From Vibrio sp. 16 (GTDB taxonomy: Bacteria > Pseudomonadota > Gammaproteobacteria > Enterobacterales > Vibrionaceae), in the NCBI RefSeq assembly GCF_963681195.1, contig NZ_OY808998.1, positions 1,054,001-1,118,000 on the forward strand: 64,000 nt of DNA, in the 5' to 3' direction. The notes beneath the pieces were generated by a model that did not search any database, was not told the origin of the DNA, and saw only the letters and a program-made list of their open reading frames with translations. Position 1 is the stretch's first letter. Each line of letters opens with the position of its first letter. Position numbers and translations under genes: made by a program. Positions 8,184-16,367 of this stretch are shown piece after piece.

Positions 8184-8693
8184 ATGTTTAAGAAGATAAT
8201 TGAAAATATTGAAGAGATCATAACCGTACCTTTAATGGTGGTGCTTTTGGTGGTTCTGACCTGGCAGATTGGTACCCGTTGGTTACTCAATGATCCTTCT
8301 CTTTGGAGTGAAGAACTCGCCCGAGTTCTGTTTATGTATATGTCGTTAATTGGTTGTGCGATTGCGATTAAGCGCAATACACACGTCAACATCACTTTTT
8401 TCTCAGATAAATTGCCTGAAAAAGCCCGCTTGGCATTAGTGCTGTCATTAGAAGTTGCGGTGCTGTTTTCTATCATCGCCATCATCTATTTAGGCTACCA
8501 ACACGTTCAGCGTACTGCGTTCTTCGAGTTGATTACTTTAGGGGTATCAAGCAGTTGGATGAACTATAGCTTGCCTTTAGGTGGACTATTTATGGTGTTC
8601 AGACAGCTTGAGAAAATGTTTGGACTTTCAAAGCAACTGTTTGGTTGCACTAAAGATGCTCAGGCATCTAACTCGCAAATGGCACAGAGGTAG
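8184..8693 (+). CDS. siaQ: Sialic-acid TRAP transporter, small membrane subunit
   Basis: A DctQ-type protein of 169 residues with four membrane segments. It keeps the family pattern around the second segment: WQIGTRWLLNDPSLWSEELA, then LFMYMSLIGCAIAIKRNTHV. It partners SiaM to form the sodium-driven permease. I chose ATG 8184, since GGAG lies six bases upstream; the in-frame ATG at 8172 overlaps the hairpin's edge and has no ribosome site. The short cytoplasmic tail (CTKDAQASNSQMAQR) ends nine bases before siaM. Unlike Haemophilus, Q and M are separate proteins here, as in other vibrios. Confidence 0.9.
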   Translation: MFKKIIENIEEIITVPLMVVLLVVLTWQIGTRWLLNDPSLWSEELARVLFMYMSLIGCAIAIKRNTHVNITFFSDKLPEKARLALVLSLEVAVLFSIIAIIYLGYQHVQRTAFFELITLGVSSSWMNYSLPLGGLFMVFRQLEKMFGLSKQLFGCTKDAQASNSQMAQR

Positions 8694-8702
8694 GGAATCC
8701 TT

Positions 8703-9986
8703 ATGGCAGGTTCAATTTTTGGCTGGCTAGGGCTACTGTTTGCAGGTATGCCGGTAGGCTTTTCGCTGATTTTCGTTGCATTGGTGTTCTTGCTTGTTAC
8801 CAATAGCACAGGTATTAACTTTGCTGCTCAACAAATGCTGGGTGGTATCGACAACTTCACATTGTTAGCGGTTCCGTTTTTTGTGTTGACTGGCCACTTG
8901 ATGAATAGCGCAGGCATCACAGAGCGAATCTTTAACTTTGCTAAATCTATGGTTGGCCATATTACGGGCAGTTTGGGTCACGTAAACATCATGGCGAGCT
9001 TACTGTTTTCTGGTATGTCAGGTTCGGCTTTGGCTGATGCGGGTGGTTTAGGACAACTCGAAATTAAGTCGATGCGTGATGCAAAATATGACGATGATTT
9101 CGCCGGTGGTTTGACTGCAGCCTCTTGTATTATTGGTCCATTGGTTCCCCCTTCCATTCCTTTGGTCATCTATGGTGTGGTCTCTAATACGTCCATCGGT
9201 GCTTTATTCTTGGCGGGTGCGATTCCTGGGCTATTGTGTTGTGCCGCTCTGATGACGATGAGCTACTTTATCTGTAAGAAGCGTGGCTATATGACATTGC
9301 CGCGTGCATCACGTAAAGCGCAGTTAAAATCTTTTAAAGAAGCTTTCCTATCTTTGCTGACGCCTGTGATCATTATTGGCGGTATCTTCTCAGGTAAGTT
9401 CACGCCAACGGAAGCGGCGGTCGTTTCTTCTCTATACGCTTTGTTCTTAGGTACAGTCGTGTACAAGCAACTTACGCTAAGCGGCTTTGTTGAAATTTTA
9501 AGAGAAACGGTTAACACCACGGCTGTGGTTGCGTTAATGGTGATGGGTGTAACGGTATTTGGTTGGATTGTTGCGCGTGAACAGCTGCCACAAATGCTTG
9601 CTGATTACTTCCTAACCATCAGTGAGAACCCACTCGTTTTACTACTACTTATCAACTTACTGCTACTGTTCTTGGGAACCTTTATTGAATCATTGGCGCT
9701 ATTGCTGCTGCTGGTTCCTTTCCTAGTACCTGTCGCGGGTGCGGTGGGCATCGACCCAGTTCACTTTGGTGTAATGGCTATCTTGAACCTGATGATCGGT
9801 ATCTTAACTCCGCCGATGGGCATGGCGTTATACGTCGTATCACGTGTGGGTGACATTCCATTCCACGTGTTGACGCGCGGCGTGATTCCATTGCTTGTGC
9901 CGCTATTTATCGTGCTTGCACTCGTTGCCGTTTTCCCTCAATTCACTCTGTTGCTTCCTGAAATCTTCTTGGGCTACGGACAGTAG
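8703..9986 (+). CDS. siaM: Sialic-acid TRAP transporter, large membrane subunit
   Basis: A DctM-type permease of 427 residues with about 12 hydrophobic segments. Family hallmarks are seen: LLFSGMSGSALADAGGLGQ (one sodium/substrate helical hairpin), ASCIIGPLVPPSIPLVIYGV, and the second hairpin region NLMIGILTPPMGMALYVVSR. It imports Neu5Ac together with sodium using SiaP-bound substrate. It starts with ATG after an AGGGAAT ribosome site, nine bases from siaQ, and nanA follows 26 bases later, which places uptake and first catabolic step on one message. Confidence 0.93.
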   Translation: MAGSIFGWLGLLFAGMPVGFSLIFVALVFLLVTNSTGINFAAQQMLGGIDNFTLLAVPFFVLTGHLMNSAGITERIFNFAKSMVGHITGSLGHVNIMASLLFSGMSGSALADAGGLGQLEIKSMRDAKYDDDFAGGLTAASCIIGPLVPPSIPLVIYGVVSNTSIGALFLAGAIPGLLCCAALMTMSYFICKKRGYMTLPRASRKAQLKSFKEAFLSLLTPVIIIGGIFSGKFTPTEAAVVSSLYALFLGTVVYKQLTLSGFVEILRETVNTTAVVALMVMGVTVFGWIVAREQLPQMLADYFLTISENPLVLLLLINLLLLFLGTFIESLALLLLLVPFLVPVAGAVGIDPVHFGVMAILNLMIGILTPPMGMALYVVSRVGDIPFHVLTRGVIPLLVPLFIVLALVAVFPQFTLLLPEIFLGYGQ

Positions 9987-10012
9987 AAACAAAATTATTA
10001 AAGGTATTAAAA

Positions 10013-10903
10013 ATGAATAAGTTAACTGGCCTAATTGCCGCTCCCCACACCCCGTTTGACGCAAACAACAAAGTCAACTTTGCGGCAATCGATCAAATTG
10101 CTGAGCTACTGATTGAGCAAGGCGTAAAGGGGGCGTATGTATGTGGTACCACTGGAGAAGGGATTCATTGTTCGGTAGAAGAACGTAAAGCGATAGCCGA
10201 GCGCTGGGTGAAAGTGGCAGATGGAAAGCTTGATTTGATTCTGCACACTGGCGCTCTGAGTATTGTTGATACGCTGAACTTAACTGAGCATGCGGAAACC
10301 CTCGATATTCTAGCGACGTCAGCAATCGGACCATGTTTCTTTAAGCCAGGTAGCGTTGATGATCTTGTCGAATATTGCGCGCAGGTTGCGGCTGCCGCGC
10401 CATCGAAAGGTTTCTACTACTACCACTCTGGCATGTCTGGGGTAAATCTCGATCTAGAACAGTTTTTGATCAAAGGTGAGCAGCGCATTCCAAACCTTTC
10501 AGGTGCTAAGTTCAATAACGCTGATCTATATGAGTACCAACGATGTGTGCGTGTCTCTGGTGGCAAGTTTGATATTCCTTTCGGTGTCGATGAGTTTCTA
10601 CCTGCAGGCCTTGCAGTAGGCGCCGTTGGGGCGGTTGGCAGTACCTATAACTATGCCGCGCCGCTTTATTTGCAGATCATTGAAGCGTTTAATCAAGGTA
10701 AGCATGATGAAGTGGCTGCATTAATGGACAAAGTCATCGCGATTATCCGTGTGTTGGTTGAGTATGGCGGTGTTGCCGCAGGTAAAGTGGCGATGCAATT
10801 ACACGGTATTGATGCTGGTGACCCTCGCCAACCAATCCGTGCACTAAGCGCAAACCAAAAAGCCGATGTGTTGGCGAAACTGCGTGACGCAAACTTTCTC
10901 TAA
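10013..10903 (+). CDS. nanA: N-acetylneuraminate lyase
   Basis: NanA splits Neu5Ac into ManNAc and pyruvate through a Schiff base. This 296-residue class I aldolase of the DHDPS family carries the carboxylate-binding GTTGEG motif, the catalytic Tyr in FYYYHSGMSG, and the Schiff-base Lys in GAKFNNADLYEYQR. FGVDEFLPAGLAVGAVGAVG supplies the C-terminal sugar-binding part. It has an AAAGG ribosome site and follows siaM directly. It uses the alpha or open form of Neu5Ac, which is relevant to the two mutarotase-like genes downstream. Confidence 0.93.
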   Translation: MNKLTGLIAAPHTPFDANNKVNFAAIDQIAELLIEQGVKGAYVCGTTGEGIHCSVEERKAIAERWVKVADGKLDLILHTGALSIVDTLNLTEHAETLDILATSAIGPCFFKPGSVDDLVEYCAQVAAAAPSKGFYYYHSGMSGVNLDLEQFLIKGEQRIPNLSGAKFNNADLYEYQRCVRVSGGKFDIPFGVDEFLPAGLAVGAVGAVGSTYNYAAPLYLQIIEAFNQGKHDEVAALMDKVIAIIRVLVEYGGVAAGKVAMQLHGIDAGDPRQPIRALSANQKADVLAKLRDANFL

Positions 10904-10913
10904 TTAAGTCAAA

Positions 10914-10934
10914 GGGGGAGGTTTGCCTCCCTCA
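10914..10934 (+). terminator. Hairpin after nanA, possibly a partial terminator
   Basis: A GGGAGG/CCTCCC stem with a TTTG loop lies just past nanA. There is no clear T-run, so it may dampen transcription into nanR or act as an mRNA 3' protector rather than stop transcription fully. Confidence 0.4.
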
Positions 10935-11116
10935 TATTGATGCTTCTAATTCTCAGAGGTTTATATGCAGGGCATTTACCTTCCCTTGATGACATAACAA
11001 CATGATTGAAGCTTTTAGTTTCAATAACTTTATGTGATTATCAAGCCTATGCTGGTGTTCAAAGCAGACTGAGTTTGATACTTTTAGCTCAGCCAAATAA
11101 ATGTAAAGAGGCCCTA

Positions 11117-11950
11117 GTGAATTCGCCTAAAAATCTATTAGTTCGATTGCGTTCTAATATTGAGCCGTTGAGCAAAAAACTAAGACTAGTTGCTGACTAC
11201 GTGCTAGAAAACGCTCATGACGTTCAGTTCCAAACTATCACCGATCTTGCTCGTAATACTCAAACGAGTGAAGCCACGGTGGTGCGTTTATGTCGCGATA
11301 TGGGCTACAAAGGTTATTCTGATTTCAGAATGGCACTGGCGGTTGATTTAAGTCAGACGGCCTCACAGAACCAAACCCCAGTTGAAGGTGATATTTGCGA
11401 TATCTCTGCGCAAAGCGCCGTAGATAGCCTGCAAGATACGGCTAAGCTGATTGACCGTAAATCATTGGCACGTATCTGCGAGTTGGTTCATAACGCTCGT
11501 TTCATCGGCTGCGTCGGTGTTGGTGCATCAAGTATTGTTGGGCGCTACTTAGCTTACCGTTTAGTGCGTATTGGCAAAAAAGCCATTATGTACGAGGACA
11601 CACACTTGGCTGCAATGAGTGCAGGCCGCAGTGACAGTGGTGATATGTGGTTTTCTGTGTCGAGCTCAGGTTCGACCAAAGAGGTTATCCACGCGGCGAC
11701 ACAAGCCCATCGACGCGGTGTTCCGGTTGTCTCATTGACGAATATTAGTCACAGCCCACTATCGGCTATTTCCGATGAACTCTTGGTCGCAGCAAGGCCA
11801 GAAGGTCCATTGACTGGCGGTGCATTTGCTTCCAAAGTTGGTGCGTTATTATTGGTTGATGCCCTGATCAACACCTTATTAGACAGCTACCCAGAATATA
11901 CCGAATCAGTAATGGAGACGGCGGAAGTGGTTCTGCCATTAATGAAGTAA
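11117..11950 (+). CDS. nanR: RpiR-family transcriptional regulator NanR
   Basis: A 277-residue regulator. Residues about 1-75 form the RpiR helix-turn-helix (TITDLARNTQTSEATVVRLC, then DMGYKGYSDFRMAL). Residues about 120-260 form a SIS sugar-isomerase domain with GVGASSIVGRYLA and the phosphate-sugar loop SVSSSGSTKE. In V. vulnificus, NanR of this family represses both nan arms and is released by ManNAc-6-phosphate. I chose GTG 11117, which has TAAAGAGG five bases upstream and starts the conserved region; the open frame extends upstream to 11006 without support. It closes the siaPQM-nanA operon. Confidence 0.88.
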   Translation: MNSPKNLLVRLRSNIEPLSKKLRLVADYVLENAHDVQFQTITDLARNTQTSEATVVRLCRDMGYKGYSDFRMALAVDLSQTASQNQTPVEGDICDISAQSAVDSLQDTAKLIDRKSLARICELVHNARFIGCVGVGASSIVGRYLAYRLVRIGKKAIMYEDTHLAAMSAGRSDSGDMWFSVSSSGSTKEVIHAATQAHRRGVPVVSLTNISHSPLSAISDELLVAARPEGPLTGGAFASKVGALLLVDALINTLLDSYPEYTESVMETAEVVLPLMK

Positions 11951-11980
11951 CTCTATTTTATTGATTTAAAAGCCATTATT

Positions 11981-12010
11981 AAAAGCTCATCAAAATGATG
12001 GGCTTTTATT
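11981..12010 (+). terminator. Intrinsic terminator after nanR
   Basis: A 12-pair stem (11981-11992 with 11996-12007, one G-U pair, AAA loop) ends in a T-run. It separates nanR from the nanM unit. Confidence 0.8.
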
Positions 12011-12020
12011 ATATTTAATG

Positions 12021-12075
12021 GTGAAAATATTTTTTATTGTTAAGTTGATCAAAGAAATATTTTTTCATTGATCAA
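12021..12075. promoter_or_regulatory. Candidate NanR operators before nanM
   Basis: Two related AT-rich blocks, GTGAAAATATTTTTTATTG (12021-12039) and AAGAAATATTTTTTCATTG (12052-12070), each followed by a TTGATCAA or TGATCAA word. The first matches TGAAAATAATCTTCA of the nanE/siaP operator at 12 of 15 positions. This suggests the same regulator controls nanM and its followers. It is an inference from similarity; AT-rich runs can agree by chance. Confidence 0.45.
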
Positions 12076-12173
12076 TAATTAGTATAAATTTTGTACAAAG
12101 GCGTAATTAAAAATGACTGCGCCAATCCATGACCGAATGAGTGGTAGGGTCACCCAATAAGGAAATAACAATA

Positions 12174-13331
12174 ATGACTATCAAAAACTCAATACTTCAT
12201 ACACCTTTGCTTGCTGCTTCTCTGGTGTTGAGTGTTAACGCACTGGCTGCCAATGAGTGGCCTGATCTTCCTGTAGGCATTAAAAGTGGCGTGAGCGCCC
12301 AAGCTGGCAATAAAGTCTTCGTTGGACTTGGTTCGGCGGGACAAGACTTTTACATGCTTGATCTAAATAACCTATCTCAAGGTTGGCAAAAACGAGCTGA
12401 CTTTAGTGGCCCTGCCCGCAATGGGGCAACGGCATCTGTGATTGACAACGAAATTTATGTCTTTGGTGGCTCGGGCAAAATCAACGCGTCTGATGCCGCG
12501 CCAATCTTGTTTGATAGCGTATATCGATATGACGTTGAGTCAGACTCTTGGGAGCAAGCGAATACGACTTCTCCCGTGGGTCTGCTAGGCGCTGCGTCCT
12601 ACTCGCCGGATGGCAAACAAGTGGTCTTTTTCGGTGGATACAACAAAGCTTACTTTGACCAATACCTTCATGACGTACTGACGACGGACAAAAAATCGGA
12701 GCCAGAAGCTTGGCAGAAAATCGTCGATGACTACATGGGAATGAAACCAACAGACTATAAATGGAATCGCCAAGTTTTAAGTTACCAACCTGCTACAGGT
12801 AAGTGGAGTGATCTCGGCCAGTCACCTTACCTACCAAATTGTGGTAGTGCGCTAGTCGCTAAGGGTGAACAGGCGCTTTTGATTAGCGGGGAAATAAAGC
12901 CGGGTCTAAGAACAGCAGAGGTTAAAACCTATCAATTTGGCCTACAGCAACCGTGGCAAAGCTTACATTCGCTGCCTGCACCTAAGTCTTTAGATGTGCA
13001 AGAAGGGGTCGCAGGGGCGTTTGCAGGTGAGAGTAATGGTGTGGTGATTGTTGCTGGTGGAGCCAACTTCCATGGAGCTAGATCTGCATTTGAGAGCGGC
13101 AAAATGTTCGCTCATGACGGACTCAGCAAAGCATTCAACCCAGAGATTTATGTGCAAAAAGAAGGCTTGTGGAAACAAGTGAATAACCTGCCAGAGGGCC
13201 TTGCTTATGGCGCGTCATTCAATGCGTCGAAAGGGGTATTGATTGCAGGTGGTGAAAAGAGCGACCGCAGTGCAAGCAACAAGGTCTATATGCTGTCGTG
13301 GAATGGTTCATCAGTAGACATTAACGATTAA
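12174..13331 (+). CDS. nanM: Periplasmic N-acetylneuraminate epimerase (mutarotase), kelch type
   Basis: NanM speeds the alpha/beta interconversion of sialic acid in the periplasm, so that the alpha anomer released by sialidase becomes the beta form that SiaP binds. The 385-residue protein has a Sec signal ([16 protein letters not shown]) and a six-bladed kelch propeller seen in repeats such as [33 protein letters not shown] and [29 protein letters not shown] is the family's conserved Glu-containing blade. I chose ATG 12174 (ribosome site AAGGAA) because it gives the signal peptide. Confidence 0.9.
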   Translation: MTIKNSILHTPLLAASLVLSVNALAANEWPDLPVGIKSGVSAQAGNKVFVGLGSAGQDFYMLDLNNLSQGWQKRADFSGPARNGATASVIDNEIYVFGGSGKINASDAAPILFDSVYRYDVESDSWEQANTTSPVGLLGAASYSPDGKQVVFFGGYNKAYFDQYLHDVLTTDKKSEPEAWQKIVDDYMGMKPTDYKWNRQVLSYQPATGKWSDLGQSPYLPNCGSALVAKGEQALLISGEIKPGLRTAEVKTYQFGLQQPWQSLHSLPAPKSLDVQEGVAGAFAGESNGVVIVAGGANFHGARSAFESGKMFAHDGLSKAFNPEIYVQKEGLWKQVNNLPEGLAYGASFNASKGVLIAGGEKSDRSASNKVYMLSWNGSSVDIND

Positions 13332-13343
13332 GGAGCTCATACA

Positions 13344-14411
13344 ATGTCGTTGCTCATTGAAGATTTTCCACACTTGCCATTTGGGGTGAAAAACGGGGTA
13401 GGAGGTGTTATCGGCAACACACTCTATGCTGGTTTAGGGAGCGCAGGGAAGCGCCTATTTTTCTATGACTTAGATTGCCCTGAACATGGCTGGCAAAGCG
13501 CTGCAGAGTTTCCGGGAGTGGCTCGAAATGACGCGGCTTACACAGTGAGTAATGACAGACTGTATGTTTTCTCTGGAGCGGGATGTTTAAGTGCAGAACA
13601 GCCGCCAGTCGTGCTTGATGATGGTTATGTCTATGACCAGAAAATCGATAAATGGAACAAACTGACCACCCAAACACCAGTGGGTTTCTTAGGTGCTTCA
13701 GTATGCGAGCTAGAGCCAGGTCGGTTGGTGTTTTTCGGAGGCTACTGTAAAGAGACATTTGATACGTTTCTTGCGGCAATTTCACAGATTGATCCGAAGG
13801 CTGAACCAGAAAAACATCGCGCTATGCTAACGGAATTTATGTCTCGTCCGATTGAAGCTTACGGGTGGAATCAAGACATCTGGCAGTTTGAAACGACTCT
13901 GCAGAAGTGGTCGATCGTCGCGGACAATATTTTTCCAGCTAACTGTGGTGCAGGGATCGTGCGTCAGGGTAGCAGCATTACGCTTATTGAAGGTGAAGTT
14001 AAACCCGGGCTTAGAAGCTTAGAGACCAAGCGATTTGAGTTTCAATTACCACATAGCGTTAGCTCGACAAAATTACCTTCAATACAGCAAGCCGCTAACA
14101 ATCATGAAGGCTTAGCCGGTCACTTCTGCGGCACGGTGAATAACCAGATTATTGCAGCTGGTGGGGCGTTCTTCATCGGCAGTCAACGAAATTTCCTGAA
14201 AGGGCAGTGGTACAGCCATCAAGGATTGACCAAACACTACAACAATCAAGTATGGCGATTCGATGGCAACAGGTGGCACCAAGCGACCTCAATACCTGAA
14301 GGTGTTGCTTATGGTGTGTCGATATCAAGCAACAATAAAATGTACATATTAGGAGGTGAAGGCAGTAAAGGACAAGCTCTATCAAGTTGTTACGCACTAA
14401 CTTGGCGATAA
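13344..14411 (+). CDS. NanM-type kelch mutarotase paralogue without signal peptide
   Basis: A 355-residue protein clearly paralogous to its upstream neighbour: it shares LPFGVKNGVGG, YAGLGSAGKR, TPVGFLGAS, LVFFGGYCKETFD, FPANCGAG, IEGEVKPGLRS and the final IPEGVAYGVS/YILGGEG blade. Unlike nanM it starts at the mature position (MSLLIEDFPHLPFGV) with no signal sequence and a clear AAGGAG site, so it should stay in the cytoplasm. It could supply NanA with the right sialic-acid anomer, or act on an imported derivative. It follows nanM by 12 bases, so the two are co-transcribed. The function is an inference. Confidence 0.8.
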   Translation: MSLLIEDFPHLPFGVKNGVGGVIGNTLYAGLGSAGKRLFFYDLDCPEHGWQSAAEFPGVARNDAAYTVSNDRLYVFSGAGCLSAEQPPVVLDDGYVYDQKIDKWNKLTTQTPVGFLGASVCELEPGRLVFFGGYCKETFDTFLAAISQIDPKAEPEKHRAMLTEFMSRPIEAYGWNQDIWQFETTLQKWSIVADNIFPANCGAGIVRQGSSITLIEGEVKPGLRSLETKRFEFQLPHSVSSTKLPSIQQAANNHEGLAGHFCGTVNNQIIAAGGAFFIGSQRNFLKGQWYSHQGLTKHYNNQVWRFDGNRWHQATSIPEGVAYGVSISSNNKMYILGGEGSKGQALSSCYALTWR

Positions 14412-14569
14412 GTTACCTCCCCCTATAGATAACGCTCTCGCCACAAAGAATAGTCAAAGACCAAACGATTCTCCTCTGCATCATATTCCAATGGTGTAGA
14501 GGCTTTTTACACCCTTTATTTGTCTTTGGCTTGCAGGTCGAACACCAAATAGTAAGAGGACATTCAGTA

Positions 14570-16330
14570 ATGGAACAATTTCAAAAGAAGGGACTTTTGG
14601 CGGTAGGACTACTAACGCTTGGGATGGCTATCGCCCCAATGAGTGCCCATGCAGTTGCACCTAATTTGCGAGATGTAGTGGTATTCAAAGGTGGTGAAGG
14701 TGGAAGTAGCCACTATCGCATACCATCAATCGTTGTTGCTCAAGATGGGTCTTTAGTTGCTTTTGCTGAGGGCCGAGCTTCAAATAAAGATCCCGGTAGT
14801 GGCTATCCGACTAGCATTAAAAGTCGACGTTCCACTGACAATGGCGTGACTTGGAGTGATTATACCGTTATCCATGAAGTGGCTAATGAAGCCTATTCGG
14901 ATCCTCGCCCATTTGTTGATAAGACGACTGGGAGAATGTTTGTTTTCTACACTAAGTGGGATAACAACTGTGCCCAAAACGGAAATTGTGTTCCGTTTGA
15001 TGATCCTAAACACAAATTGTTTTATCGAACCAGTGATGACAACGGACAGACATGGTCCGCAGCGATTGATGTGTTAGATCAAGTGAAAGATGTTAACTGG
15101 ATGGCGAATGGGACCAACAGTATTGATGGACGTGCAACTTGGTCTGCGACACCGTCACAAGCCCAGATCGATCAAGCGAATAGTGATGGTTGGAGTTTGA
15201 GTTGGAATTCCCGTGTTGCAGATGGTTCTTGTAACGTGCAGTACTACGGTAATGGCAGTAAACGTTTCTTAGCGGACCTTCAGGTCAATGCTGATAAATC
15301 AGTAAAAGCCGTGTTGTACTCTGACGGTGCCAATCTTGAGTTTCCAATGGACTTCGATATCTCCGCCTACCACGATTATAAAATTGTCGGTCAAGGTAGC
15401 ACGGCTAGTTTCTATGTCGATGGAACTCTCGTAGCGACAAATTGGTCTGGTCAAAGCCATTCTAGTAAAACAGTGACGTGGGGGAATGGATGTTCATCGA
15501 CCAAAGGTGCCTCTGCTTATCACACGATAGATTTTTCCATTGCAGACAATCAGCAGTTCTATTTTGATGCGAGCTTAATGGAGCGAGTCAACGGAACCAT
15601 TATTAAACACCCTGCTGAACAAGGCTGGACGAAAACCAGTGCACGAAATGGTCGTGGTGATCCGGGGTGGAAGAGTATTAATGCTGGGCCAGGTCAGGGT
15701 ATTCAGTTAACTAATGGTAGACTGATCTTCCCTGCCATTATATTAGATGCGTTTACTCAGTTGTCGGTCGTGTCTATTTACAGTGATGATCATGGCGTGA
15801 CTTGGCACGCTGGGAATCAAACACCAACGTATGCACTTGAGCCAAGTGAAGCAGATATGGTTGAGCTAAATGACGGTAGGCTTTTGATGTCCGCGCGCAA
15901 TGATGGGGTCACGGGTACTGGCAACTTCAACCGCTATCACTTTGTGAGTTCAGACCGAGGCGTTAACTGGACGATGATTGAAGAGGAACGTTACTCGGCA
16001 AATGGCGCTTTGTTTTTCAAATTAGATCAAGTGGATATTGGGTTACTGCGCTATGGAGATAATCGCGTCTTGATGTCAGGACCTCAAGGAAATTCAGCCG
16101 TGAGTTCTGACCGAAATGACCTTGCGATTTGGAGTGCGGTAGATGATGGTGCTGGCAACTATAACTTTACTCAGAGAACTCAGTTTAGAGATGGCTATAG
16201 TGCCTACTCTGATCTCATTCAGCTTCAAGACAAAGGGGCTTCAGGAAACGAAGATATTGGTGTGATTTATGAAGCGACATCCAGCACTGAGATTCGTTTT
16301 ATGGTGATTGATATTGACAGTGTGAACTAA
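14570..16330 (+). CDS. nanH: Secreted sialidase (GH33) with inserted lectin-like domain
   Basis: The enzyme releases terminal sialic acid from glycoconjugates. The 586-residue product has a signal peptide (cut near SAHA-VA). The catalytic propeller starts YRIPSIVVAQDGS with the first triad Arg at about 50 and the acid/base Asp about 24 residues later. Four Asp-boxes are present: STDNGVTW, SDDNGQTW, SDDHGVTW and SSDRGVNW. GYSAYSDLIQL holds the nucleophilic Tyr. Between Asp-boxes 2 and 3, residues about 175-315 form a beta-rich, two-Cys insertion (SCNVQYYGNG, TASFYVDGTLVAT) like the lectin-type inserts of other sialidases. The ATG at 14570 has an AAGAGGA site; the earlier in-frame start has none. 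Confidence 0.92.
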   Translation: MEQFQKKGLLAVGLLTLGMAIAPMSAHAVAPNLRDVVVFKGGEGGSSHYRIPSIVVAQDGSLVAFAEGRASNKDPGSGYPTSIKSRRSTDNGVTWSDYTVIHEVANEAYSDPRPFVDKTTGRMFVFYTKWDNNCAQNGNCVPFDDPKHKLFYRTSDDNGQTWSAAIDVLDQVKDVNWMANGTNSIDGRATWSATPSQAQIDQANSDGWSLSWNSRVADGSCNVQYYGNGSKRFLADLQVNADKSVKAVLYSDGANLEFPMDFDISAYHDYKIVGQGSTASFYVDGTLVATNWSGQSHSSKTVTWGNGCSSTKGASAYHTIDFSIADNQQFYFDASLMERVNGTIIKHPAEQGWTKTSARNGRGDPGWKSINAGPGQGIQLTNGRLIFPAIILDAFTQLSVVSIYSDDHGVTWHAGNQTPTYALEPSEADMVELNDGRLLMSARNDGVTGTGNFNRYHFVSSDRGVNWTMIEEERYSANGALFFKLDQVDIGLLRYGDNRVLMSGPQGNSAVSSDRNDLAIWSAVDDGAGNYNFTQRTQFRDGYSAYSDLIQLQDKGASGNEDIGVIYEATSSTEIRFMVIDIDSVN

Positions 16331-16338
16331 ACGAAGAA

Positions 16339-16366
16339 GGGAAGTGCTTAGCCACTTCCCCTTTCT
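16339..16366 (+). terminator. Terminator between nanH and the diguanylate cyclase
   Basis: An eight-pair GGGAAGTG/CACTTCCC stem with a six-base loop is followed by CTTTCT. It lies between convergent genes and ends the nanM-nanH unit. Confidence 0.75.
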
Positions 16367-16367
16367 A

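Noticed and set aside
12051..12075. TTGATCAA words as FNR or CRP sites before nanM
   Set aside because: Spacing and flanks do not fit FNR (TTGAT-N4-ATCAA) or CRP; similarity to the nan operator is a better explanation.
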